Of a stretch of DNA of 64,000 nucleotides, positions 27,201 to 37,748 are shown piece after piece. Source of the stretch: Ascaris suum (lineage: Eukaryota; Nematoda; Chromadorea; Rhabditida; Ascarididae). The stretch is taken from contig CM024170.1 in NCBI GenBank assembly GCA_013433145.1, positions 8,753,366 to 8,817,365 on the forward strand, in the 5' to 3' direction. Every line of letters begins with the position of its first letter. Position 1 is the first letter of the stretch. Under the pieces are notes generated by a model. It was given only the letters and a program-made list of their open reading frames with translations, did no database searches and was not told where the DNA came from. Both the position numbers and the translations under genes were made by a program.

Positions 27201-30200
27201 TCAACTACACTATTTGCACCGCCTCGAAATGAGTTTGATTCCTAATTTCCCTTCAGGGAATTGGTCGCTTCTATAAGTGACGCTCTTCGTTTACGCTGAG
27301 TTTCTCTTCACGACTCCTATTTGTGAGACATTTTCTGCAAAGTTTTCCATTGAACGAAAATGCTCGTCTAACGTCGCGGAAAATGAAAAAATTATAACCA
27401 GCAAGTGTTTCAATGCTTGGGAGCTGAATGAGGGTGTGGGGGAGGAGGGACGGGGAAGGAAGAAAGAATGAAAAGCAGAAACTCGGTTAATTGTCAAAGT
27501 AAGCTGGACTTCTAATGGAACAAGATACCAGTAAGAAGAGAAGGAAAATGAAAGATGCAAACCAATATAGTCCTCAATGCCAGTGCGGTTCTTCCAAACG
27601 CCCTTCAGTTGAACGATCAGCAGAAAACCGACCGCCACAATCACACCCAATGCAAGGCCGAATGCGAAGACGGACATTATAAACGTGTAAACAGTCAAAA
27701 TCACTTCCGGTTCACCGCTGCCATACTGAATATACCATGCCTGTAGCCATCTATTAATATAATAACGACCCTGACGGGTCAGTAGCCGGCATTTTCTATC
27801 GAAGCTGAGAGGGAAGGAAGAGGGCTGCTAAATAGTTGTAAAAAAACACAATAAAGTTAAAAGTCGTCACTCCCCCTTTTGACTTGCACTCTTCAATCCA
27901 CCTCGCTTTCAAAATTATGGTGAAAACATTCGCAGATGCTTCGAGGATGGAATGCGAGTGAACTTCTAACGGAACAACTGATATATTAAGTAACGAATTT
28001 TCACCGAATTTATGATTGATATTTTATGAATTGCGTGTATGAGTTTACGTGCCGGTTTAGTAAAAAGAGATATTATGTAGCTACAAACAGCACCTTAAGT
28101 TATAGTAATGGAACAAACAGTTACGAGAAACTATATGAAAAGAAACCTTAAATTAATAAACATTTGAGTTCTTTACTCAACCGGTAGCTGGGATCTCTTC
28201 TTTTAGATATACAGGACTGGGCCGGAAAAGAACGTAAATTCTGAATGACCTCAAATATGTGCTGTCAGAAAACTATGGACCGGGGTGAACAAAGGAAAGT
28301 GGTATCAAAACTATGTACAAACGGAAAACGGATTAAAGATGTTTATTAACAGAAAAATGGAAAACTTTAAATGGCATTCAAAAAAGGAGCGTAAACCGAA
28401 ATTAACCGTCAAGAGATAGGAAACAGCGCCCGGTGATATTAAAACAGTCATACTGTTCATGCTGAAATTCCTCGCAAATTGATGCATGACATTTCTGTTA
28501 GGAAAGAAGCGAATGTACGCGGATTAAGAAAACAACAACAAAAAACGGCTGTCACTTTATTTGTTTATAAGACTTTTTTCATTTCCGTCGTTAAAAAATT
28601 CATGTTTTTCCTATAAAATGCTTTTCGTAAAATGCAGATGTTCTTCAATCCAACTGCCGACTCTCCACTGTCACACGAAAAAGCGCTCAGTTTGTTCGCT
28701 TATCAGCTCGAGCTTTACAAACAAAATAATGTGTTGACGTTCTACAACACTCAGCCACCTCTGAGGTACGATAGACCCTCCTCCCTCACCCCTTGTTTCA
28801 AATAAGGCATTTAGAACCATTAGTCATTGATAAAAGCGTAGTCAGTAGAGCACCTTACCCTAAACAAGCCACGATATAAGGCTAACGAGATAATCATTGC
28901 ACCGTGGATGCAACCTGCCACCGCAGCGGCCAGGAAGCGAATAAAATATGCATGGTTACGATGACCCACACAATTGTTAATCCATGCTGAAATATCCACA
29001 AAATAACAAATTCAATAAGCAATCACCAAATCTGTTACGCTAACCAGATCAGAGGAAAACTGCTCTAGAAGAATTTGGTAAGCAGAATGAGCCTTTTGGT
29101 TGCTGACAGGAGCCTACTAAATCCTTTGGCTGAGCAACGATTCAACGGCGATGGATCGGGAACAACACTATGTGTCGCATGGGGTATTGCACATTTCGAC
29201 TAAGGCCATTTTTGGTTTCAGATGTTCACAAATTAAATCGTACTCAAATTAAAAAAGAATGGATGAAATATAAGCAACCCATCCCATTCCTCAACAGTCC
29301 TCGCTGACCAGGATCGTTAAATTTCGCAGTCGAGGTGAACAACTGTTACCCAAAGGAAATGATAGCCGCAAGTTGCGGCACATAATTGACGAGCCCAATA
29401 AAAGGATCGGAACTTGGCCGTGAGAAAGAAGGAGGAAGTCGCTCATGAAGGATCAAGTTTGGCAATAACACACCTACAACAGCACTCCATTTTTGAACGA
29501 TTATAAAGGATGGCCAATAACAGGAGTTCTATTCAAAAACTCACGGCAATGATGATCCATTTTCATTACACATCTGCCACAAGTAGAACAGTGATGTGAA
29601 CGAGGCACTTTATATCCTTCACAAACAGCACAATACTGTAGGTGCGATGTGAACTCCTAGAAGACACTTAATCAAACATTTTCTTCGCAGTATGTCACAA
29701 AAATCGTACTATATTATCCATTTACCCTCTTGAATCCGTCTAAAATAAAGAAGCTATTCTAAAACTTCTTTTCGTATAAGACTTCTCTCTTGATAAGATA
29801 ACGAAAATCACAATCCTCCTTTGATAACTATTCATCGCTGCAGACCATTTTAACCTAAATCTGATGTAAAAAATTTATCGATTCTTGAGTTTAAGCAGCA
29901 AAGCAATAGACAGTTTGAAAACCCATTGTCGAGAAGGCATCCCAAAGCAGTGATACTACCAACGCATTCTAAGAGGCTTTTGTGCGACAGGGGGTAAAAG
30001 TTGCGTAAGATGAGATACCTCTTGCAGGACGAAGTAACAGGCTGAACAGGTAAAATGGGCAAGAGAACAGGCAAAATTACCACAGACGGAGGACTCCATG
30101 CAAGGGGCACATATCCCGGTCCAATAAAAGCCGACTGAGCGAGATTTGAGAAAACCAGATAATTAAACAAGAGGAATAACGAGAGGTGGAGGAACGAGCC

Positions 30201-31393
30201 CACTGAATTCAACGGCCACCACTGCAGATGCAAATATGTCGCCGAGATCCCTATCTGCAATAAACGACCTTAAACATGCACGTTAAAATTCTAATTCACC
30301 AAGAGCAATGCGCAAGCATATCTTTGTGCTCTAAAATAGATAAGTTAAAAAGACCGATGATAGATCGCCATCCCAATGCGTTCGGCGTCTGTATGAATTC
30401 ATCGGCGAAACGACGTTACCGGACGGTTTCAGGACATCCCCTCATAAAGAGTTTCGTGAATTTTTTGCTTCAACTCTTAGAACTCATAAAGAGACTGCAG
30501 AAAAGCATATCATCACTTCCCTTCGTCCACTTACTTCGTAAAAAGTGTCATCTTAGCTTAAGCCAGCAATATCAACCCAGTAACACTAGTGCTCGATATC
30601 GAGCACTTTCTCCCATGAATCACTCGCAAGCAGTGACTGATCCTTCTTTGAAGGACTACGGCTGCTTACTTATCGTCATCTGCAAGAATTTTTCAAAACG
30701 CTCACTGCTGCAATTTCCTTCTCATCCTTGCAGTTCAACTGCGCCCTCTAAACAAAGATGCAGACATCCGCATCTCTTTACCGAAAGTTGTTACCACGTG
30801 CTTACCGCGCCCGAAAGTGAGGTCATATTGCATCTTATATGTAATTTACGTAAATACTCCAATCTCTCCCCTCCCTGTAACACTCATCATACAGCTAGAT
30901 GGCCTTCACGACAGTTAAGCAACGCCATTGTCAAAACTATGGATTTAGGGTTAAATTTTATGAACCATATGGTCTTTACGCTTACTAAAATGTCAGTAAT
31001 ATAGAAAGGCGAATATCCCCAAGTCTTAGAATGAACTTATAAGCAATACACATCTGAAGCATGTCGCCCGCATTGTGCATCTATGATTTCGGGATTAAGG
31101 AAAATGATTACGTTTCAACGATTTCGGGACGATGAAAGACGAGTAGGAATAAATGAGTTCAGAGTTAGGTTAAACACATATGTATCCGTGGTTTCAGGTT
31201 TAGGGAAGGCGTTAGCGACAAAGTCGAGTGAGAAAATCATATTCAAGGCAAATATAAAACAGATACTATCATCACAGGCAAACCAAAATCATCGTCACTG
31301 TAAAGAAAACGATGCATAAATGACCGCAGATCATACCGAAAGTGTAATTGCCATCGCGATTATTGGGCCCCAATGCAGAAGACGGCGACTCAT
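18298..31393 (-). CDS. DHHC palmitoyltransferase, ZDHHC6 type, nine exons
   Basis: Minus-strand coding exons: 31393-31337, 30254-30081, 29656-29545, 28986-28859, 27740-27563, 26407-26245, 25940-25822, 19239-19215, 18465-18298. All introns are GT...AG with consistent phases, giving about 374 residues (human ZDHHC6 is 413). The enzyme transfers palmitate to protein cysteines in the ER membrane. Order: ATG ([10 protein letters not shown]), TM1, TM2 ending [11 protein letters not shown], cysteine-rich domain ([15 protein letters not shown], then [15 protein letters not shown]), TM3, TM4 ([19 protein letters not shown]), then [10 protein letters not shown] in place of the TTxE motif, then the GTWNGLP...WWP block and an SH3-like tail with RGWFPRVC near the stop. 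The C-terminal layout separates ZDHHC6 from other DHHC enzymes. Odd: exon 6 lacks one base (separate entry), intron 7 is 6.6 kb and exon 8 is 25 bases. The N-terminus could be longer, since no upstream ATG was found in frame. Confidence 0.9.
19215..19239 (-). other. 25-base micro-exon (exon 8) of the palmitoyltransferase
   Basis: Acceptor CATGCAG, donor GAG|GTAAGT. The exon completes a serine codon split with exon 7 and encodes DERRISVE, continued by exon 9 ([16 protein letters not shown]). Together these match the family's EEPRI...GE...TR...YW region of the SH3-like domain. The match on both sides and the perfect phase (2 in, 0 out) are what identify it. Confidence 0.82.
19546..19597. repeat. 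Short direct repeat, 17 bases, 35 apart
   Basis: GACTTTGCTGAATAGAA occurs at 19546-19562 and again at 19581-19597; AGCTTTGCTAGGAATGAAT lies between them. A small local duplication inside an intron. Confidence 0.85.
21421..21513. repeat. Degenerate TGCA-rich tandem array
   Basis: Repeats of the form TGCA(T/C)TGCAATTTAA, with decayed members (GCATTGCAATTTAATGCACT, then CTGCATTACAGTTAAATGCG, then TTGCAATAACTGCACTGCAA). The unit is about 14-15 bases, with self-complementary TGCA cores, within intron 7. Confidence 0.75.
24335..24432. repeat. Tandem duplication, 42-base copies 56 bases apart
   Basis: Identical copies at 24335-24376 and 24391-24432, beginning GGCATTCACACCATGCTCTA and ending CTTTCAGTCG. 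Each carries CCTTTCAG, an acceptor-like motif on the plus strand. Perfect identity suggests a recent event. Confidence 0.9.
26245..26407 (-). other. Exon 6 of the palmitoyltransferase with an apparent one-base deletion
   Basis: The exon reads [15 protein letters not shown] in the frame set by exon 5, then continues as [19 protein letters not shown] only after a shift of frame. Family members have PYDxG at this place. One T of the tyrosine codon (minus strand) is missing at about 26360/26361. Without it the frame stops about 26 codons later. Both halves look fully coding and the rest of the gene is intact, so a sequencing or assembly indel is the simplest explanation. Confidence 0.8.
26516..27031 (+). 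other. 171-codon antisense open frame inside palmitoyltransferase intron 5
   Basis: A plus-strand frame wholly within the 26408-27562 intron. Composition is coding-like: [37 protein letters not shown] and [15 protein letters not shown] at the end. There is no ATG near its 5' end (the frame opens with GTG and the first ATG is far inside), so an upstream exon would be needed. Not recognised as any family; it may be a decayed element or a nested exon. Confidence 0.3.
29545..29656 (-). other. Exon 3 of the palmitoyltransferase: zinc-binding, catalytic DHHC core
   Basis: Encodes the cysteine-rich domain: [17 protein letters not shown], then [14 protein letters not shown]. The exon ends inside the proline codon after DHHC (C|GTGAGT), completed by the first two bases of exon 4 to give DHHCPWINNC. 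All zinc ligands and the catalytic cysteine are present, so the active-site part of the gene is intact. Confidence 0.92.
30276..31004 (+). CDS. 242-codon antisense ORF nested in palmitoyltransferase intron 1
   Basis: Uninterrupted plus-strand frame from ATG ([20 protein letters not shown]) to TAG, lying entirely inside the 30255-31336 intron of the opposite-strand gene. It is by far the longest single open frame in the window and much longer than expected by chance in AT-rich sequence. The product would be basic and rich in S, L, H, C and P, with a leucine-rich stretch ([16 protein letters not shown]) and no recognised domain, signal peptide or membrane segment. A 20-base perfect palindrome sits in it (30588-30607). 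It could be a nested gene, a mobile-element remnant or a statistical outlier. Confidence 0.35.
   Translation: MHVKILIHQEQCASISLCSKIDKLKRPMIDRHPNAFGVCMNSSAKRRYRTVSGHPLIKSFVNFLLQLLELIKRLQKSISSLPFVHLLRKKCHLSLSQQYQPSNTSARYRALSPMNHSQAVTDPSLKDYGCLLIVICKNFSKRSLLQFPSHPCSSTAPSKQRCRHPHLFTESCYHVLTAPESEVILHLICNLRKYSNLSPPCNTHHTARWPSRQLSNAIVKTMDLGLNFMNHMVFTLTKMSVI
30588..30607. repeat. Perfect 20-base palindrome
   Basis: AGTGCTCGATATCGAGCACT is its own reverse complement. It lies in intron 1 of the palmitoyltransferase gene and inside the antisense 242-codon frame. Confidence 0.95.
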
Positions 31394-33242
31394 CGTCTTA
31401 CCAAAATCATCTTTTCCCCTCTCAATACCGCTCTCCCAATCCGGTGCTTCCACCACCTCATCTGAAACTTGCCATCATTTTCAAACAAAGTGGCGCAAAA
31501 CGAAATAACACCCGTGAGGGATGCCGAAAACCTTTCAAAATTGATCGACAACTACGTTTCAAGAACCTTTCGTTAACTCACCTGACTCTTACTCAGTTCT
31601 CACCCCAAAGGAAATTGAAGTTTTATTGATAATATCTGATTTACGTTGATAATATTTACGTATTCAAATAGTGGTGTAAGCGAAGGCCGTACGTTATACA
31701 GGGGATTTTGAACATACGACGGGAGAATGAGAGAGCAGTATCAATTGGTGCATGGTTTGTTAGAAGAAAATATTTACTTCTGGTTTCGGTTCCCTGAGTT
31801 TTACTGCGTGGCACATGACTCCAACCCCATCTGCATTTTGAAAAATCACTTCCATTTTTATATTCCTCCAGCAGTCGCAAACTAAGATTCAAAGCAAATG
31901 TAGAAAGAGCAACAAAAAATCGACCACAACATCACCACCAAGTGCATTTACTTCAACAATATTACCAGATGGACACCCCTCCTACCTCTCGCCAGCCCTC
32001 CCCTCCCTCCCTCCTTACTTTTCTCCGCAAGTATTTCCACTGCCACTTCAGTGATTACCACAAGCCCCTAGGTGGATAATTTTTCAGCAGCTAGACAAAC
32101 CTAGACAGACATCTTCCAATACTTATGTAAGCAAGTATTGGGCCAGCAGCTGACTTTTACGACAGCAATATAAAGAGCATCCCAGGGGCTAGCAGCCCTC
32201 ATTTAATTCACACCGCACAAGGAGGTATAGGTGGTGAACAAACGCGAGCCAAGCTTCTCCGACGAAAACATTACTTCATGAAATACTGCAGTACTACTGC
32301 ATGCTGCCCACAAACGTTGCAGGGAATGTGACCAATACGGACTAGATCACATACTTGATGAAAGCTGTGTCGACTCCCTCGTAGAAACAAAGTGCACCTG
32401 ATAATTTTGCATCCAGAGTGGCGGGAAAGCTTTGTAAGCGAGCAATGCAAAACCGAGATTCCCATCTTACTACTTCAAGGGAAGCTAAAGAAAGAGGGAA
32501 TCAGTCTACGTCGATGGAGATCAAACTCATTCCCTTTCACTTATCCGAACCAGTAGAAAGGAACGGCAGGGTCGTTTTGCCCCGATTCAAAGCATCTCTT
32601 CGGTCAGAATGCTAAACCGAACTATACTACGCGAGCATGAACGAGCTATGACTAGTTCTAGCTTGAGTTATGTTCATAATCTTCTCGAAGTTCAATTTAC
32701 CGACTCAAATTGAGTGAGTGCCACTCGGCTGTCTTCTACAAATTTTTGAGCAAAGGCTCACGTGTAATACGCTTCGCTGAGCGGCTCTCCAAACACAGTT
32801 ATCGAACTTCATGAGTAAAGACTAGCAGTTAGGAAGGGCTAGAGCTGGCGCACTGTCCTGCACAAACCGTCTCCACTTCCGTTCCAACAAAAACTCCCCT
32901 TAAAAATCCGTCATTGAAAGCAATAAAGATTCTATGAGCCCAAGGTTTTATTCAAGCTGATAAAGTGTGTGACTCTGAGTGAAGAAGATGCGTCTCTATC
33001 AATAACTAAAAATAAATGAAATTTTACGCAGTGCGAAACACGAGAAAAGTGGAAACAATTGTGCCATGCTTCTGCAAATTGCACAATAAGCGCTAAGGCT
33101 CTGAAGCTCTGAAAGCTCTATTACTAATCACGTTAATGCACCAAGGAATGAAAAAATCAAAAAAATTGATAGAACCGTACATAAGAAAAAAAGAGGAGAT
33201 GATTTCAACGTTTCAAAAACTTCAACAAAACCATACATTCAC
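31394..33242. other. Intergenic stretch, nothing firm
   Basis: Contains the 5' flank of the palmitoyltransferase gene. Short frames on both strands (for example 32418-32615 plus, 31656-31892 minus) lack splice or family support. A pyrimidine-rich segment lies at 31975-32035. Confidence 0.45.
31462..31467 (-). promoter_or_regulatory. Possible trans-splice acceptor upstream of the palmitoyltransferase start
   Basis: TTTCAG on the minus strand, 68 bases upstream of the chosen ATG (31393-31391). No in-frame ATG lies between, so it could be the splice-leader acceptor defining the mRNA 5' end. It could also be a cis-splice acceptor for an upstream coding exon, because the frame is open back to it (EVVEAPDWESGIERGKDDF). 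Confidence 0.35.
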
Positions 33243-35938
33243 TATAAATTTTCTCGATTTCTTCAGAGCTGAGAGTATTGTCGCCTCTTTCACCACTAGT
33301 CTCCGGCTTCCTCTGATGCAAGCCATCGTCAGACATGTGCCCGTACCAACAATCCCACTTCACCGAGCTGCAAAATACGACGTAAATACGCTCACTATGG
33401 AAATAAATTGAATAGATGTACAAAGAACCGCGCTAATAAAATAACAGGAATACATAACAACCGCACTTTATGAACGATAAACTAGAACGAAACAAGTGGA
33501 AAAGCACGCCAGGGCTGGGACGACATGTGCTTTTGCATTTCATCGCATCAACAAATATTCAAAAACAACGATAAATCATATAATACGACGTTCTTTTATG
33601 AAAGCGAGATAAATCCAGCCAAGAAATTCATCGTCTGCTGAATACTGTTGCGATACAGGTGCGATATGCTACAGAAGCCAGAATTGCCCTCCCAAGAAAA
33701 GGGAACGGAAGAGATGTAACTATATTTTTTGAGGTTATTAGGCCGCACATTCTCAACCGTATGAGCCTCGCAAAAGAAACACTAGCCTACAATGAAGACA
33801 TAACCGCAAAAACAATGCGTTTGCCGCTTCAGTGATATTCCGATACTACAACACTGCCTACGTTATGCAAACGGATAACCGGATATTAAATCCAGGCTGT
33901 GGAGGACAGAGGAAGGTAAGAGATCACAAGCTTGTCCACACTAATCAATGACTTCCCAGCGTATACTACAGGTTAAGAACTATATACGGCATATTCATGC
34001 ACGAGCGCAGTGCATTGTAATGAGAGAGATTCTCTCACATCCCATTTCTCTCGTGCAGCTGCACTGTCTTGATTCTCGAGGTTTGTTGAAATCCATTAAG
34101 ACCTCACTGTGCCTTCAGAGAAACAAGTAAGACAGCAGAATTGAACTCCCACATGGATTAACACGACCAGCAGCAATGAAATCTCGCAACTTCGTGAAAT
34201 GCCTAGAAAATAATGAGTAGAGAAAATTTCCAAAACTGCAGAAAGAAATGAACAGAATGAAGATATGCTAATCGACAACCTTCCATAATCAACGTCCCAA
34301 ACAAAACATAGGAGATGAATTGCAAATTTATAAAAATATATAAATGGGAAGGGATCATTTAACGAGTTGAGGTAGAATTCAACACGGAATTTTCTCATGG
34401 AGTGAGGATTTAAAGAATATAGACGACTCATAAACACGAAAAGGTGTTTTGGATCAACGATGCGGTAAAAGACTCCATGATGGGGTAGCTTCAACCTTAA
34501 TACTGCGAAGTATGTCGTTCAATGTGCAATTCGAAGTAGTTAAGTTAATTACTCGGAATTAAAAAGTAATTGAACACTGTGAACATGTCATTCTCGAGGA
34601 AGAATCACTCCGAAAATTCCCTTTAAGAGAATATCGCATACCTTTGCAGCAAGCGCTAAAGTCCATCTGAATTCGACGGTATTCCACAGAGTGCAAACTG
34701 AATATTTTCTATTTTTAGGTGCAAGATCAAGGAAACACCATCCGAAAACGGTAAGAGCGAAATATTTCTGAACACTTTCAACAACAATAATATCAATATG
34801 AACATTGATAGCAACAGTAGTCATGGACGGGACGTGATGGAGTTCCAAATACAAGAAAAGGGAATAGAACAAAGTCCCAAAATGTTCTAAATATTTATGC
34901 TGCAATGCTCCAGACATATAATTAGCGGTCTTAAGACTTTTACGAAAATATCCTACGATGAGGATCCTAAAACTGAGTAAGGCAGATCGCAGCGGTCCAA
35001 TCTTCGACTCTGTCGTCGAGGGCCGGGAAAAGAAAATTATACAGTCGTGTTTTTGGAAGTTGACGTGTGGAACACCTTATTTTTTGAAAAGTACTTAACA
35101 GGCAACCACTGAACAACCATTGTAAATCAGTGGCAGAATCGTGGAGAGGGCGCTAAATTTCCAGGTCATTTGCAAACAGCTGAGCTGGCTGGACAACTCT
35201 CCGGCCACAATATCAATGTAAACGGGCTTCTCTAGCCATTTGGATTCTTGTCCCATCAGCGTCTGCGCAATAAAGTCTTTCATGTGCTTTCCTGATAACG
35301 TCCAGGAGCGTCGCGCTACCAGCTACAAATTAAATAAGCGTCTAGGTGCCTTGATATATTTTCAAAGCAGCCACCACCTAAATCAGTCCACGACGACAGA
35401 CAGCATTTAAAAAATTAGGGCGTGTGTTCTTGGTATTAAAAAAATCCTTGACATATGTGCATTAAAACGTTGAACAAGACCTAAGCATGGCGGTGAAGCT
35501 AGATTCACCCAAATGAGAGCGAACCCGGCGAAATAGAGAAAGAGAAGCAGGGTATAAGAGATGAGCTGTCTAAAAGAAACAGATTAAATGAAAATGAGCA
35601 CAGAGGAAAGCGACGCTTAGATAGTATGAGGTGTAATGACCAGAGATGTAAAGTAGATTGGAAGTAAATTTTACAGCAGCTTGAAACCTCAATAATTCAG
35701 CATCCATTAACTGTTTACACCTATGTATATATACACAATTCGAGGAACGCTTCCATTACCTTTGAGCGGTATATAAAATAGATGCGGTCATATCCATCGA
35801 ATGCATAAAATACGAAAACGATGGTACAGAGTTGAGAAATCCAGTGTCTAACTTACAGCCAACATTACCGTTGCAAAGTCCTTATTCGGCAGTTGACCAC
35901 ATTAATGCCACTTGAAATATTCACCCTATCCATAACTC
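33243..35938 (-). CDS. Candidate multi-exon membrane protein, unrecognised family
   Basis: Several minus-strand exons with good splice sites. Exon a: TTTTCAG acceptor then ATG at 35933 (MDRVNISSGINVVNCRIR), ending 35869. Exon b, 35569-35509, is in phase and encodes a hydrophobic segment (LLLFLYFAGFALIW). Exon c starts at 35322 in phase 0 (ARRSWTLSGKHMKDF, then GELSSQLSCLQMTWKFS) and ends near 35100-35120. A frame with hydrophobic parts spans about 35010-34630 (YLEHFGTLFYSLFLYLEL; ends LALAAK|GTATGC). Exon e, 34502-34364, reads GVFYRIVDPKHLFVFMSRL. Exon f, 33367-33243, reads SDDGLHQRKPETSGERGD. The a-b-c joins are in phase. The c-d join and the order after it are uncertain, and no stop was assigned. 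At least two membrane segments are visible. TTTTCAG five bases before the ATG could be a trans-splice site. Confidence 0.38.
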
Positions 35939-36369
35939 CTGAAAATAGGCGAATAGGACTGCATGTCTCAACGATTAAGGTGTAATACGAATGAGTAAGA
36001 ATCACCAATATTACCAATGGATGATACACATAGGTAATGTGGGATGCCACAGTTTCATAATACATTTCTACGAATATCTGATAGCGATACTCATAAGAAA
36101 TAGAAGTGACGGGAAGTCAGTGGGGTTGGGACGAAACGTCAGTAGTATTTACTCATAGTGTGCACAGAAAGGGAATCCAACAGTCTTTAAAGCTCTTGTA
36201 AATATGCTGCTCTATGTAGATTGTGTCATTTGCACTCACCGCATTTTTTCGGACTGCAAAGGGGGTGGGTGGGGGAAGGAGGACGAGTACGGGCGTTTAA
36301 GCACTCGCATGTGAAGGCAAGGTGTTCGCACAGTCATGTGACATCGGATGCTTCTTTGTAGCACATAGC

Positions 36370-36453
36370 TTAAATCTCGTCCCACTCGACCTCCTCAGTG
36401 GCCCGTGCCTGCTGATCCCGCAACTTGTGGAGGAGAGTTTCGTAGAGTGCATA
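36370..36453 (-). CDS. Orphan terminal exon with acidic C-terminus
   Basis: Minus-strand exon after a CCCTCGCAG acceptor, phase 0, 27 codons and a TAA at 36370-36372. It reads YALYETLLHKLRDQQARATE and ends EVEWDEI. Codon use and composition look clearly coding, but no upstream partner exon was found between 36454 and 40370. Its phase would allow it to replace the last exon of the filament gene (which joins in phase 0 at 41083), but this 3' end is not known to me for any such protein. More likely it ends a separate small gene. Confidence 0.45.
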   Translation of the reverse strand, partial: YALYETLLHKLRDQQARATEEVEWDEI

Positions 36454-37135
36454 CTGCGAGGGAATGTTACACTTATTTGACTTCCCGATGCATATTCCTT
36501 TTCTGATATTACAGTTTAAAGTTGAAGGTGAAGTATGTCTTGGTTTCGGTTGCGTTGTTTACCAATGACGAAAACGATTTTCCTCACGGTGAATGTGAGC
36601 AGATGGTATGGAGAACGTTAAGGTCATCAAGTCTATCGAAGTGATGAGTTAATAATTGCTAATGCTGATGTGAATACTGAGATATGAACCTTTGTGGGCA
36701 ATTTTTGGGATTTATCAAAGTCATAATAAAAACGATGGCGATTGCCGGACGAAATTCAGATTCGGATCGAAATTAGATGCCCAAAGAGTGGAAAACACCG
36801 GGTGTCTAATGTATTGTCATGTAAAGTGTAACAACTAGACAGGGGGTATGGAAAGCATAGGGAGAGGAACAGAGAACACACAGAAGGAACGAAACAAACT
36901 TTGGGGAGGGTGGAAAATGTTTGGAGGACAGTGGAATACTCAGAAAAAAATGAAAAAATGGCGGAAACTTCTGGAAAAAGGTGGCAGAAATTTATCAACT
37001 AGGTTTACGGCTATGCAAAAGGTTTCCTAACCATCATACCACACGTGTAGTATTACAAGTCTGAAGCCTGAGCTTCTCTCTCGAACAACCCGAACTTCAT
37101 GTTTTGTACACCTGGCATATGGTGTGTTTTATGGA

Positions 37136-37255
37136 CTGCAAATGATTAGTCCAAATTTTGTGGATGAATACAGACGTATGTTTTATTCCTTTGTTGTTTA
37201 TAACTGCAAATGATTAGCCCAAATTCTGCTTTTTATCTATGTGGATGAATACAGA
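37136..37255. repeat. Imperfect tandem duplication
   Basis: ACTGCAAATGATTAG(T/C)CCAAATT at 37136-37158 recurs at 37203-37225, each followed by TGTGGATGAATACAGA (37159-37174 and 37240-37255). The second copy carries about 15 extra bases between the two blocks. On the minus strand both copies supply a CATTTGCAG acceptor-like motif. Confidence 0.85.
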
Positions 37256-37565
37256 GGCATTCGTTGGTCATGGAAGAGGGCACTTTCTATGCATACAAAC
37301 AACCGGCAATCATCCAATGGAGTTGCAGGTTGCGAGTGAGGACGAATTATCTGGCCATGACAAGTTTATGACTGAGCCACTAGCTTATTAATTCGCCAAA
37401 CAGATATACGGCAAGCATTCGCAGAAATCATCTGACAGCAGCAGCGCATGGCGGCGCTTTTGTCAGGAGAAGTAACAAACGCGTACGATAGTGTGCTTGA
37501 CGTTTTGTTCGAGAAGTTGCTTAGAACCTCTCGGAAAGCATTCCTTCACCCCCTCAGTTCGCACG

Positions 37566-37748
37566 TTTCTATCACAAGTTTTCGAGTTCCTGTGATCCGC
37601 AACTTCAAGATTGCAGAAAACGATGGGCCATCCAGCAGGTGCACCTCCCCTCCTTCAACTGAGCTGAAACTTTGCTTGGGGTATTGACATTCTGAGTTCA
37701 ATGATTGCAAAACTTGCATGTTTCTGTTACAAGTTTTCGAGTTCCTGT
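37566..37748. repeat. 28-base direct repeat, 155 apart
   Basis: TTTCT(A/G)T(C/T)ACAAG followed by TTTTCGAGTTCCTGT occurs at 37566-37593 and 37721-37748 with two mismatches. Confidence 0.85.

Noticed and set aside
34096..34494. Hydrophobic frame resembling a nematode 7TM chemoreceptor (SPHSM-like motif after a membrane span)
   Set aside because: Only the first part (to a GTTAAA donor at 34363) looks coding, no set of seven spans can be built, and the motif match is loose. It was kept only as an exon of an unrecognised membrane gene.
36756..36998. Hydrophobic minus-strand frame of 80 codons
   Set aside because: A shadow of a purine-rich plus-strand stretch; no splice sites tie it to the exon at 36370-36453.
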